64,000 nucleotides of DNA. It comes from Ensifer sp. LC163 (GTDB lineage: Bacteria; Pseudomonadota; Alphaproteobacteria; Rhizobiales; Rhizobiaceae). Each line of letters begins with the position of its first letter. The stretch's first letter is position 1. This document shows positions 1-8,880 of this stretch, piece after piece. The translations under genes and the position numbers were made by a program. Below the pieces are notes generated by a model that saw only the letters and a program-made list of their open reading frames with translations, was not told the DNA's origin and made no database searches. The DNA lies in contig NZ_MBSS01000001.1 of NCBI RefSeq assembly GCF_001695855.1, positions 620,001 to 684,000 of the forward strand. The letters run 5' to 3'.

Positions 1-588
1 ATTGATGCCGAACCCGCTGTCGAGCGCGGATACGACAGACATCACCGCGATAGATGCGATCGACAGCACCAGGCCGGCCAGGGCCAGCGGAACGCGGTAG
101 CGCCAGTAAAACAACGCCAGGGGTATCGGGAAAGCCGCGAGATACGTCAGTGCAAGGGTTTGAGGATGCCATTCATCCCGGTGTCCGCTCAACACGGCGT
201 ACGTCGCCATCGCAACCCAATGCACGAGCGCCAGTGTCAGCGCCACGGAGGGCAGCGCCAGCCGCTGGCGCCGCACCAGGATTTCCGCAAGCACGACAAT
301 CACCGGCAGCGTTGCGAACGGACCGCCCAGGCCCCAGAGGCCGATCAGGACCACCACGACGCCGATCGTGATCAGGATATCGTGAAATCCCCTGACGAAC
401 CGCGGCTGCTCGCTGTCTTCGGCCGCACATGCATCGAGAGCAACATCGTCCCGGTCTACGGCATCCGCTGCCACCGGCCCGAAGCTGATGCCGCGGTCGG
501 TGAGATAGGCCTCGAGATCGCTCACCTGATGCGCGGAGATAATCCCTTTTTCGGCCGCTCCTGCGAGCGCCCTGTTCAGTTCGGTCAC
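1..588 (-). CDS. Multi-pass membrane protein, unknown function (3' end outside window)
   Basis: Reading the complement from about 594 down to base 1 gives one uninterrupted frame that leaves the window without a stop, so the C-terminus is missing. The first ~70 residues are soluble and fairly acidic. About five hydrophobic segments follow (near residues 70-90, 92-105, 113-135, 145-162 and 166-188), with short basic loops such as RRQR and YWRYR. An ATG at 594 sits directly on the GAGGA motif, too close to be used; the GTG at 588 lies about 7 nt downstream of it and is preferred. The layout of a soluble N-terminus plus many helices resembles DUF2157-type membrane proteins, but I do not recognise the family with confidence. 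Confidence 0.7.
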   Translation of the reverse strand, partial: MTELNRALAGAAEKGIISAHQVSDLEAYLTDRGISFGPVAADAVDRDDVALDACAAEDSEQPRFVRGFHDILITIGVVVVLIGLWGLGGPFATLPVIVVLAEILVRRQRLALPSVALTLALVHWVAMATYAVLSGHRDEWHPQTLALTYLAAFPIPLALFYWRYRVPLALAGLVLSIASIAVMSVVSALDSGFGIN

Positions 589-700
589 GAGCATTCCTCA
601 ATCAAAAAGGGGTCGATACATCCGTAAAACAGGTGGTTGCATGAACGACCGGCATGCGCAACCTGGAAATTCCTCGATACGGTCGTATCAACTGATGCGA

Positions 701-806
701 GAGCGCCACGCGTCAAACGTGACGCATGAGGGACGCTGTAACGCCTGAAAGCGACTGCTCAATTTCCCGCTCAAATCGATTCCGATTTGAGAAATTATGC
801 AGTACG
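701..806 (+). repeat. RIME-like intergenic palindromic element, copy 1 (diverged)
   Basis: This has two palindromes in tandem: a GC-rich one (GCGCCACGCGTC / GACGC) and an AT-richer one centred on TCAAATCGATTCCGATTTGA, ending in the family tail TTATGCAGTA. It matches other copies in this window in the same order. It sits just upstream of the first MaoC-type gene. Confidence 0.75.
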
Positions 807-840
807 TAAAGCGGCAGCAAATCAGACGGGACAACTCAGC

Positions 841-1293
841 ATGCTGTATTTCGAGGATTTTTCGCAAGGGCGGCGCTTCGACTACAAACCAGTCGAAATG
901 AAGCCCGCGGACATGGTTGCCTTTGCCCGCGAATTCGACCCGCAGCCGATGCACCTCGACGAGGAAGCCGGCAAGCGCAGCATCCTCGGTGGGCTCTCGG
1001 CCTCGGGCTGGCACACCAGCGCCGTTGGCATGCGCATGATGCTCGACGCCTTCATGGGCCAGTCCTCGTCTCAAGGTTCGCCCGGCATCGACTTCATGGA
1101 CTGGAAGAAGCCGGTGATCGCGGGCGACGTTCTAACTGGCTTCAGCCAGGTGCTCGAAGCGCGCCGCTCGCAGTCCAAGCCGAGCCTCGGCATCGTCAGG
1201 TTTCGCAACGAAATCGTCAACCAGGCCGGTGAGCCGGTGGCGGTTTCGGAATGTTCCGTGCTCTTCCGTTGCCGCGACCAGGGTCAGAACTGA
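841..1293 (+). CDS. MaoC-like (R)-hydratase/dehydratase domain protein
   Basis: A 150-residue single-domain hot-dog-fold protein of the MaoC/hydratase-2 family, which hydrates enoyl-CoA or acts on related acyl-thioesters. The hydratase motif is visible at residues 28-40 (FAREFDPQPMHLD), with the expected catalytic Asp33 and His38. A second family signature, GGLSASGWHTSA, follows. The ATG at 841 begins the family-like N-terminus MLYFEDFSQG; upstream in-frame codons fall in the repeat. The stop TGA overlaps the ATG of the next gene, a paralogue, as TGATG, so the two are probably translated together and may form a mixed dimer. The physiological substrate cannot be told from sequence. Confidence 0.85.
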   Translation: MLYFEDFSQGRRFDYKPVEMKPADMVAFAREFDPQPMHLDEEAGKRSILGGLSASGWHTSAVGMRMMLDAFMGQSSSQGSPGIDFMDWKKPVIAGDVLTGFSQVLEARRSQSKPSLGIVRFRNEIVNQAGEPVAVSECSVLFRCRDQGQN

Positions 1294-1763
1294 TGATGAC
1301 GATGGAGGAGTTTTACGCCACCGGCCGCAGGACCATCATCGGCAGCCTGACATTTACCGCTGACGACATCGTCCGTTTCGCCCGCGACTTCGATCCGCAG
1401 CCCTTTCATCTCGACGCCGAAGAAGCCCGGCATTCGCTCTTTGGCGGCCTGTGCGCGTCCGGCTGGCATACCTCCGCTGGATGGATGCAGTGTTTCGTCC
1501 GGTTCTGGAAGGATGAGCAACGGCGGCTTGCCGCCGAAGGCCTGCAGGCACCAAGGCTTGGCCCTTCGCCCGGTTTCCGCGATCTGAGATGGCTGACGCC
1601 GGTCTATGCCGGCGACACCGTGACCTATGCCGTGACGTTCCTCGAAAGCCGCACGCTTGCGTCGCGGCCGGGCTGGCGGATCAACAGCATCCTGTGCGAA
1701 GGCGAAAACCAGCACGGCGAAGCGGTGATCCGTTTCGAAAGCAAGGTGATCGAGTTCGTATAG
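1293..1763 (+). CDS. MaoC-like hydratase/dehydratase domain protein (paralogue)
   Basis: A 156-residue paralogue of the preceding gene, with the same motif (FARDFDPQPFHLD, Asp34 and His39) and the same GGLCASGWHTSA signature. The ATG overlaps the upstream TGA by one base (TGATG), so translational coupling is likely; an alternative ATG two codons on is possible. The family acts on acyl-CoA or acyl-ACP enoyl substrates, and paired MaoC genes often encode heterodimers, which is inferred here only from adjacency. The TAG stop is the first three bases of the downstream repeat element. Confidence 0.85.
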   Translation: MMTMEEFYATGRRTIIGSLTFTADDIVRFARDFDPQPFHLDAEEARHSLFGGLCASGWHTSAGWMQCFVRFWKDEQRRLAAEGLQAPRLGPSPGFRDLRWLTPVYAGDTVTYAVTFLESRTLASRPGWRINSILCEGENQHGEAVIRFESKVIEFV

Positions 1764-1862
1764 AGCACTTCCCGGAAAAGGGCGAAGCGATTTTCCGTCC
1801 GGAAATGTGTAAAAACAAGGAGCTAGCGCGTTTCCGTGACGCTATCTAACGCGGAAACGCTC
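1761..1862 (+). repeat. Second repeat family (TAGAGC...GCTC element), copy 1
   Basis: About 100 bp starting TAGAGCACTTCC, containing the core GCGAAGCGATTTTCCGTCCGG and a GTAAAAACAAGG tract, and closing with an inverted GGAAACGCTC. The same order of blocks occurs inverted at 34214-34322. The first three bases are the stop codon of the MaoC-like gene. Confidence 0.7.
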
Positions 1863-2028
1863 CAGAGCGTGAACGACCGTCGCCCATCCCAGAAGATGCG
1901 CGCTGCGGTTATTCCTTAAGTCGGGAACGATTTGGGCGTAAAATCCGTTCGGACTTTCAAAGCTCCACGCCAGTGGCCGGCAGGCCAACGCGCAGGCGAG
2001 CTTCGACAGGAGGAACGGAGAATTATCG

Positions 2029-2241
2029 ATGGAAAAGACCCATGTTCGTGAACTGGCGGATGAGTATCTTCGCCTTGGAGGCCATCGCCGCGTGGCGATC
2101 GACGATAATGAAACCTCGATCAGAAGCTGGGAAAGCGAACCGCCGGAAGCCGACGCATTCTGGCGGAACAATGTGGAAACGCTTTCGCCGGCAACGCAGC
2201 GCGAGGTGCAGCTGATGCTGCCGACGATCAACCGGGCCTGA
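2029..2241 (+). CDS. Small conserved hypothetical protein
   Basis: A 70-residue acidic, soluble protein with no signal peptide or membrane segment. An AGGAGGAACGGAG sequence lies about 10-20 nt upstream of the ATG. Codon use is typical of the neighbours (GC at third positions). No catalytic motif is seen and I do not recognise a named family. It is convergent with apt, with only a few bases between the two stops. The strong purine-rich leader and the lack of a better frame on either strand are the reasons for calling it a gene. Confidence 0.6.
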   Translation: MEKTHVRELADEYLRLGGHRRVAIDDNETSIRSWESEPPEADAFWRNNVETLSPATQREVQLMLPTINRA

Positions 2242-2245
2242 GCCC

Positions 2246-2791
2246 TTAGTGACCTTCGAATTCGATCAGCGTGCGGACGTTGACGCCGAGCGCTTCGAGC
2301 TTCTTGCGCCCGCCGAGTTCCGGCAGGTCGATCACGAAGCAGGCCGCGACGATATCGGCGCCCATCTGCTTCAACAGCTTGACGGCCGCCTCGGCCGTGC
2401 CGCCGGTCGCGATCAGGTCGTCGACCAGAATGACCTTCTCGCCAGGGCTGATCGCATCCTTGTGCATCTCCATCTCGTCGACGCCGTATTCGAGGCTATA
2501 GGCGATGCGCACCGTGTCGTGCGGCAGCTTGCCCTTCTTGCGGATTGGCACGAAGCCGGAGGAAAGCTGGTGCGCGATCGCGCCGCCGAGAATGAAACCG
2601 CGCGCCTCGATGCCGGCGATCTTGTCGATCTTGGTACCGGCATAGGGATGCACCAGTTCGTCGATCGCACGGCGGAACGCACGTGGATTTCCAAGCAGGG
2701 TGGTGATGTCGCGGAACATGACGCCCGGCTTCGGATAATCCGGAATGTTGCGGATGGCGGCGATCAGTTCCGATTGAACGGTGGTGGTCAT
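2246..2791 (-). CDS. apt: Adenine phosphoribosyltransferase
   Basis: A 181-residue cytosolic enzyme that converts adenine plus PRPP into AMP and pyrophosphate (purine salvage). The length equals the usual ~180 residues of Apt. The PRPP-binding loop [13 protein letters not shown] lies at residues 120-132, and the N-terminal family stretch [15 protein letters not shown] and [10 protein letters not shown] are present. The ATG at 2791 (MTTTVQ) is preferred; a TTG two codons upstream is an alternative. It stands alone on the minus strand. Confidence 0.95.
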   Translation of the reverse strand: MTTTVQSELIAAIRNIPDYPKPGVMFRDITTLLGNPRAFRRAIDELVHPYAGTKIDKIAGIEARGFILGGAIAHQLSSGFVPIRKKGKLPHDTVRIAYSLEYGVDEMEMHKDAISPGEKVILVDDLIATGGTAEAAVKLLKQMGADIVAACFVIDLPELGGRKKLEALGVNVRTLIEFEGH

Positions 2792-2877
2792 GGGCAAAGA
2801 AGGCCTTTGTGTCTCTTGTTACCGCAAACCCATAACACCATCGACCCGCATGTCTATAACGGTTTCTTGCCCCGCGC

Positions 2878-2983
2878 CTACAGCGCCGCGCGTCAAGTAT
2901 GACGCGCTAAGGACGCTGTAGCACTGCAAACTTGCTGTATAATTTTCTCCTTAAATCGATTCCGATTTAAGGGCTTATGCAGT
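2878..2983 (+). repeat. RIME-like element, copy 2
   Basis: It follows the family consensus: CTACAGCGCCGCGCGTC with its inverted partner, GGACGCTGTAGCAC, then the palindrome CTTAAATCGATTCCGATTTAAG and TTATGCAGT. It lies in the 307-bp gap between apt and the DUF1059 gene; nothing else was seen in that gap. Confidence 0.85.
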
Positions 2984-3098
2984 CGCTGGAACAATTTGGC
3001 CGCTCCGGGGGTTGATGCTACGCTGGTGCCTACGGCACGCGGAGGAGATGGGCGTGCCGCCTGCCTCGCTTTGAGCTCACATCGGAAGGAGGAACATC

Positions 3099-3284
3099 AT
3101 GCGCCTGTTTGAATGCGGTTCTCTTGTCCCGGGTTGCGAATGGCACACCCGCGCCGATAACGACGCCGAAATCGTCCGCCGCGTGGTGGAACACATGCGC
3201 CAGGCCCACGGCGAAACGATGATCCGCGAAAACATGATCGACAACATCAAGGCCCGCATCGTCGAAGAGACCGAGGCCGCCTGA
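3099..3284 (+). CDS. DUF1059 family small protein
   Basis: A 61-residue protein that covers a complete DUF1059 domain: an N-terminal CGSLVPGCEWHTRA segment with two cysteines, then a helix with VVEHMRQAHGE. A near-perfect ribosome site (GGAAGGAGGAAC) lies 4 nt before the ATG. Family members are small cytosolic proteins of unknown function, often near stress or metal genes. No operon partner is evident, since a RIME-like repeat follows at 3412. Confidence 0.8.
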   Translation: MRLFECGSLVPGCEWHTRADNDAEIVRRVVEHMRQAHGETMIRENMIDNIKARIVEETEAA

Positions 3285-3411
3285 CGCAGACACATGCCGT
3301 CTGAACGCGCGGGTTTCGCGATCATAGCGCACCCGGAGCGCATCTCATTGCCTTGCCGCCCGATGATGGTGCGTGGTGCCGAACGGGTGCGAGGCACCAA
3401 AGCGATCACGG

Positions 3412-3514
3412 CTACTGCATAATTCCTTAAATCGGAATCGATTTAAGGAATTATGCAGTAACTCAAAGTGTTACAGCGACCTTTGCGCGTCTAAATAGAC
3501 GCGCGGCGCTGTAA
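3412..3514 (-). repeat. RIME-like element, copy 3 (inverted orientation)
   Basis: The same element on the opposite strand: CTACTGCATAATTCC, the palindrome CTTAAATCGGAATCGATTTAAG, then GTTACAGCGACC, GCGCGTC/GACGCGC and GGCGCTGTAA. It is the only full-length copy in the window in this orientation. Confidence 0.85.
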
Positions 3515-3532
3515 ACCGCCCGACCTGGATTT

Positions 3533-3667
3533 TCAGAACGCATTGACCGATTCCGTGATCCAGTTCTGGAACTGGGGGCACACAGCACTGCCTTCGGCGA
3601 TCCCAGGCGCAGTGGCAATGGCGTGAACGGAGATTTGACCCGCGCGGTACTCACGCTCTATAGCCAT
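3533..3667 (-). CDS. Possible 44-codon small protein or gene remnant
   Basis: A minus-strand frame from ATG at 3667 to TGA at 3533 gives 44 residues with a protein-like composition (MAIEREYRAG..., ending FQNWITESVNAF). There is no clear ribosome site and the family is unknown. It fills most of the 490-bp gap 3285-3774 not taken by the repeat. It may be the C-terminal relic of a larger gene. Evidence is weak. Confidence 0.25.
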   Translation of the reverse strand: MAIEREYRAGQISVHAIATAPGIAEGSAVCPQFQNWITESVNAF

Positions 3668-3774
3668 TCAATCAGCACGTGGCCTGCAGTCCTCATGGTG
3701 ATCTCTTGCGTTTGCCGGCGGCCTGCGCGAACGTCCCATGCCCTGCATCTTTTTTGAACTGGCATTCGAAACCA

Positions 3775-4080
3775 ATGAACGACAAAGTTTTTGAAACGTT
3801 GACCGGCATGTACTTCACGGTCGACGACCCCGATGGAAGTTACGGCACCGGTCAAGTTATTCGTCTCGCTGCCGAAGGGATCTATTTCATTCGCTTCGAT
3901 GGCAACGAGGTGACACTGCCTCTGGAGCTCGTATCCATCGGCGAGATGTTGCAGACCACCGAGGAAGAGTACAAGCTCTGGCGGTTCTTCGACACGATCG
4001 AGGAAAGGGACAAGTGGATCGAATGGCTAGACGCACCGTCGAAGCCGCGGGTCGTCTCGCTCGTGAAGCCGGCCAAGTAA
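3775..4080 (+). CDS. Hypothetical protein, 101 residues
   Basis: A soluble, acidic protein (MNDKVFETLTGMYF...). The body is predicted beta-rich around GTGQVIRLAAEGIYFIRFDG, followed by an acidic helix with WRFFDTIEERDKWIEWL and a basic tail. The ATG at 3775 is chosen because upstream in-frame codons look non-coding. No ribosome site is obvious, and no family is recognised. It is followed by 159 bp with no gene, then the convergent cca. Confidence 0.6.
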   Translation: MNDKVFETLTGMYFTVDDPDGSYGTGQVIRLAAEGIYFIRFDGNEVTLPLELVSIGEMLQTTEEEYKLWRFFDTIEERDKWIEWLDAPSKPRVVSLVKPAK

Positions 4081-4239
4081 CGGCTGTCGGCTGGTACCGC
4101 AGAGGCCGACAGCTTGTACCTGGCAGAAGGTCTTATGGGCGACACTTTCAAGGCTGCATGGTCAATCTTGGGGGCTGCCCATGAGGGGTATTTTTGCTGC
4201 CATGCTGCTGACACGACGCCAGAGTGCTTTCCGCGCGCT

Positions 4240-5499
4240 TTACGCGCGCGGCACCATGGCTTCGAGCCGGGCGACAAGGTTCGCCCGGTCGACGCTGAAG
4301 TTGCGCTCGACCCACAGGGTCTCCAGTTCACCCAGCACCTCGCCGACGCGCGGCCCGGCCGGAATGCCGGCCTTCAGCACATCGGCGCCCGTCAGCGGGA
4401 AGCTTGGACGCTTCCATGTCTCGGCGCGCTTCAGCAGGCGCTGGAACGCCGCCGTCTCGGCAAGCAATGTCGGATCGTTCTCGGACTTGCGTCTGGCCGA
4501 GGCGAGCGCCAGCCGCAGCCGAGCCGAAATCCCCTCTGCACCGTGGCGATAGAGCAACCGGTCGAGCGCCGCATCGACCGTCGTTGCCGGGATTGCGGGC
4601 GCACTCGCCCAGCGCGCGAAGTAGCCGGCCTCCGCCTTCGACAGGCGCAGCCGTCCAGCCATGGCTTCGAGCCGCTCTTCATCCGGTGGCACGATCGCGG
4701 CAAGGCGCAGCAGCGGATCCGGCGCCCACGAGAATGCCCGCTCGGCGGCAACCAGTTCCGGAATGGCGTCGATGCCCCATTTCTCCGTCTCGGGCAGGAT
4801 TTCGGTCAACACGCCGGCCTGTCGCATCCAAAGCAGCGCTCGGCCCGGGTCCTCGGCCGAAAGCAGCTTCTTCGTTTCCGCCCAGACCCGCTCTGCCGAA
4901 AGCGTCGACAGCTTGGAGCGCGCCTGGGCGCAGGCCCTCAAGCCATCGGCATCGGGACGACCGTTGCCGTAATGGGCAAAGAAGCGGAAAAAGCGCAGAA
5001 TCCGGAGATAGTCTTCGGCCACCCGCTCGGCCGCGTTGCCGATGAAACGCAAGGTCCGGCTCTCGATATCGGCAAGGCCGCCGACATCATCCACGACCTC
5101 GCCCCGATGGTCGGCGTAGAGCGCGTTGATGGTGAAGTCGCGTCGCTCGGCATCCGCTTTCCAGTCGGTGCCGAAGGCCACTTCCGCGCGGCGCCCGTCG
5201 GTCGCAACATCGCGGCGCAGCGTCGTCACCTCATAGGGCGTGCCGTCGATCACCAGCGTCACTGTGCCGTGGTCGATGCCTGTTGGTACCACCTTGATAC
5301 CGGCGGCCTTGGCGCGGGCGACAACCTCGTCGGGATGCCAGGTGGTGGCCATGTCGACATCGCCTGCCGGCACGCCCATAAGGCTGTTGCGCACGGCGCC
5401 GCCGACGACGCGCACCTCCCCTCCTTCCCCATTCAGGAGGTCGAAAACGCGGCGAAGGGATGGAGCCGAAAACCAGCTCTCACCGGCAACCGAGGTCAT
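4240..5499 (-). CDS. cca: CCA tRNA nucleotidyltransferase / poly(A) polymerase family
   Basis: A 419-residue class II nucleotidyltransferase that adds or repairs the 3'-CCA end of tRNAs. The nucleotidyltransferase signature GGAVRNSLMG starts at residue 33, and the metal-binding carboxylates are in DVD (47-49). The RRDFTINALY motif at 119-128 and the RILRFFRF segment near 167-174 follow, as in the family. Its ATG overlaps the stop of the upstream NUDIX gene by four bases (ATGA). It is the last gene of a DUF1285-NUDIX-cca operon, an order I regard as common in Rhizobiales. Confidence 0.95.
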   Translation of the reverse strand: MTSVAGESWFSAPSLRRVFDLLNGEGGEVRVVGGAVRNSLMGVPAGDVDMATTWHPDEVVARAKAAGIKVVPTGIDHGTVTLVIDGTPYEVTTLRRDVATDGRRAEVAFGTDWKADAERRDFTINALYADHRGEVVDDVGGLADIESRTLRFIGNAAERVAEDYLRILRFFRFFAHYGNGRPDADGLRACAQARSKLSTLSAERVWAETKKLLSAEDPGRALLWMRQAGVLTEILPETEKWGIDAIPELVAAERAFSWAPDPLLRLAAIVPPDEERLEAMAGRLRLSKAEAGYFARWASAPAIPATTVDAALDRLLYRHGAEGISARLRLALASARRKSENDPTLLAETAAFQRLLKRAETWKRPSFPLTGADVLKAGIPAGPRVGEVLGELETLWVERNFSVDRANLVARLEAMVPRA

Positions 5500-6128
5500 G
5501 CATAAAGCCTTTCATAGAGCATTCGAACGATGCCGGCGGTGATACCCCAGATATTCCTGTCGCCATAGGGCATGCGATAGAAATGCCGGTCCTCGCCCTG
5601 CCAATGGCCGCTTCCGCGCCCATGGTTTCCGGGGTTCATCAGGAACGACAACGGCACTTCGAAGACACTTTCGACCTCGTCCGGATTGGGCACCAGCTCG
5701 AAGCCGGGCTGCACCACCGCCAGAACCGGCGTAATCTTGAAGCCGGACAGCGCCATGTAGTGCGGCAGTCGTCCGATGGTTTCGACGAAACGTGGATCGA
5801 GACCGATCTCCTCCTGCGCCTCGCGAAGGGCGGCAAACTCGATCGAGCGGTCCTCCGGGTCGACGGCGCCGCCGGGGAACGCCACCTGGCCGGAATGCTT
5901 ACGCAGGCTTGCGGTCCGCTGGGTGAAGATGACATGCGCATCCTCGCCGTCGTCGACCACCGGCACCAGCACGGCGGCATCCTTCAGATGCAGGGTCTCA
6001 AGATGCGGCACGATGCCGGGATTGAGGAGGAAATCGCCGTGCTCCCGCCACGCGCTTTCCACCGGCCCGCCCATCTGGGTCAGTGCCCGGCGGCGAAATT
6101 CGTTGGCGGAATAGGGATGCACATTCAT
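5496..6128 (-). CDS. NUDIX hydrolase, CoA pyrophosphatase type
   Basis: A 210-residue cytosolic protein. The NUDIX box (GGAVDP...REAQEEIGLD) lies at about residues 86-111, preceded by the CoA-pyrophosphatase signature FTQRTASLRKHSGQVAFPGG at 68-87. That family splits CoA into phosphopantetheine and 3',5'-ADP. Both ends overlap neighbours by four bases, so it sits in the middle of a tightly coupled three-gene operon with cca downstream. Substrate specificity is inferred from the extra motif only. Confidence 0.9.
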   Translation of the reverse strand: MNVHPYSANEFRRRALTQMGGPVESAWREHGDFLLNPGIVPHLETLHLKDAAVLVPVVDDGEDAHVIFTQRTASLRKHSGQVAFPGGAVDPEDRSIEFAALREAQEEIGLDPRFVETIGRLPHYMALSGFKITPVLAVVQPGFELVPNPDEVESVFEVPLSFLMNPGNHGRGSGHWQGEDRHFYRMPYGDRNIWGITAGIVRMLYERLYA

Positions 6129-6748
6129 CGCGACAGCGCTTCCAGTTCAGCGGCTGGCATGATCGGGAAGACGGAACCACCCGAGCGCACGCAGAACATC
6201 TCGATGCCGTCGACGACCACGGTCTCGCCGAGTTCGACAATATCGTACATGACGGGCCGCGAAACCAGCGCTTCGAGCCGGCCACGCACATGCAGATAGG
6301 GCTTCAGTTCGCGGTTCTCGCCGTGGATGACAAAACGCAAGACATGTTCCGGCCCGGCCTCGACAACGTCGCCGACATTGGTGCGAAAGGTCAGCACCTG
6401 CACGCCATCCGTCTGCGTCACGCTCATTTCGACGGCAACGAAGGGCGCGTCGACGATGCGGATCGCCACCTTTTCCACAGGCGTCACCAGATAGGTAACG
6501 CCGTCGTCGTCCTTGCGCAAAACTGTGGAGAACAGCCGCACCAACGGCTGGCGGCCGATCGGCGTGCCGAGATAGAACCAGGTGCCGTCGGCGCGGATTT
6601 CCATGTCGATATCGCCGCAGAACGGCGGATTCCAGCGCTCCACGGGCGGCAGGCCGCGGTTGCCGTCACCCGTCTGGCCGGCCGCGCGCGAGATCAGCGC
6701 CGCCAGTCCGGCTGCGTCCCCGGTTCGCTGAATTTCGGCTTCTGCCAT
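6125..6748 (-). CDS. DUF1285 domain-containing protein
   Basis: A 207-residue soluble protein of the DUF1285 family. The region PPVERWNPPFCGDIDMEI (residues ~34-51), the following G-WFYLGTPIGRQPLVRLFSTVLRKD block and the late DIVELGETVVVDG block are the recognisable conserved parts. Function is unknown; the fold is predicted mostly beta. It is first in the operon with the NUDIX gene and cca, overlapping the former by four bases. It is divergent from moxR, with 194 bp between the two starts. Confidence 0.85.
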   Translation of the reverse strand: MAEAEIQRTGDAAGLAALISRAAGQTGDGNRGLPPVERWNPPFCGDIDMEIRADGTWFYLGTPIGRQPLVRLFSTVLRKDDDGVTYLVTPVEKVAIRIVDAPFVAVEMSVTQTDGVQVLTFRTNVGDVVEAGPEHVLRFVIHGENRELKPYLHVRGRLEALVSRPVMYDIVELGETVVVDGIEMFCVRSGGSVFPIMPAAELEALSR

Positions 6749-6786
6749 CGTTCCGTCCCGATTGGCCCCGATTTTGCACCGGAGGC

Positions 6787-6834
6787 GTGTATGCGGTCGC
6801 GAGATGCGACGTGTATGCTGTCACGAGATAGTGC
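6787..6834. repeat. Imperfect 24-bp tandem direct repeat in divergent promoter region
   Basis: Two head-to-tail 24-bp units begin GTGTATGCGGTC and GTGTATGCTGTC and both contain CGAGAT. They lie between the divergent DUF1285 and moxR starts, so they could bind a regulator. This was seen directly; the function is inference. Confidence 0.55.
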
Positions 6835-6942
6835 GTCTGCGGCGACTTGTCAGCCGTCAGCCAGGGTCTAAATTGGAATAAGGCAACTGAAATCCCCGGC
6901 GGGGCGATTCGGTTCAACAACGGGCGACCGGGGAGTACGACC

Positions 6943-7956
<1,014 letters not shown>

Positions 7957-7959
7957 AGA

Positions 7960-8880
7960 ATGGCGTCCATCGGGCACATTGTTGCGCGTACCCCCGCTGG
8001 TGAGGTTCTTTCCCGTGCGCAGCAGCGCGCGATGCTCGTTCCTGACTGCCTGGTCGAAGCCCGCCGGATCGCCAATACGGTGATCTCCGGCTGGCATGGC
8101 CGGCGCAAGCGCGGGATCGGCGAGAATTTCTGGCAGTTCCGCCCCTATAGCGACGGCGAGAGCCTGTCGCGTATCGACTGGCGCCGCTCCGCCCGCGACG
8201 ATCATACCTATGTGCGCGACCGCGAATGGGAAGCGGCCCACACCATCTGGCTCTGGGCCGACCTGTCGCCGTCGATGATGTACAAGTCGACGCTCGGTTC
8301 GGTGTCGAAGGAAAGCCGGGCGTTGGTGCTGATGCTTGCGCTCGCCGAGATCCTCGCGCGCTCGGGCGAACGCATCGGATGCCCCGGGGTGATGGAGCCC
8401 GTCTCTGCCCGCAACGCCGCCGAACGGCTGGCAACCGCGATCATGCTGAGCCCGCTTGCCGAAGGGCTTCCGGACACGGGCATGATCCGCAGCGCCAGCG
8501 ATCTCGTGCTGATCGGCGACTTTCTCGATCCGACCGACAGGATCATGGAGCGGCTGGGTCCCCTCGCCCGCCGCGGCCTGCGCGGCCATGTCGTCGAGAT
8601 TGCCGATCCTGCGGAGGAAGTTTTCCCCTATGCCGGGCGGACCGAATTCAGCGATCCGGAAACCGGCCAGAAGCTGACGGCTGGCCGCGCCGAGATCCTG
8701 CGCGAGGACTACCAGCGCGCCTATCTCGCCCGCCGTGAGAGCCTCGGCGTGACGTTGCGCCATCTCGGCTGGACCTTTACGCCGCATAGAACCGACCGGC
8801 CGGCCTCCGAGGCGCTGGTTGCCGTCCACATGTACCTCTCCGGCATGCCGGGACGCGCCACCCATGGGGGCCAGCTATGA
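7960..8880 (+). CDS. DUF58 domain-containing protein
   Basis: A 306-residue protein with the DUF58 core: GIGENFWQFRPYSDGESLSR and the adjoining IDWRRSAR at about residues 50-78, then the WLWADLSPSM strand that begins the VWA-like fold. It starts 3 nt after the moxR stop, and its TGA overlaps the next ATG (ATGA). MoxR and DUF58 proteins are standard partners. The lack of strong membrane helices suggests a cytosolic adaptor between the ATPase and the membrane proteins that follow. Confidence 0.9.
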   Translation: MASIGHIVARTPAGEVLSRAQQRAMLVPDCLVEARRIANTVISGWHGRRKRGIGENFWQFRPYSDGESLSRIDWRRSARDDHTYVRDREWEAAHTIWLWADLSPSMMYKSTLGSVSKESRALVLMLALAEILARSGERIGCPGVMEPVSARNAAERLATAIMLSPLAEGLPDTGMIRSASDLVLIGDFLDPTDRIMERLGPLARRGLRGHVVEIADPAEEVFPYAGRTEFSDPETGQKLTAGRAEILREDYQRAYLARRESLGVTLRHLGWTFTPHRTDRPASEALVAVHMYLSGMPGRATHGGQL

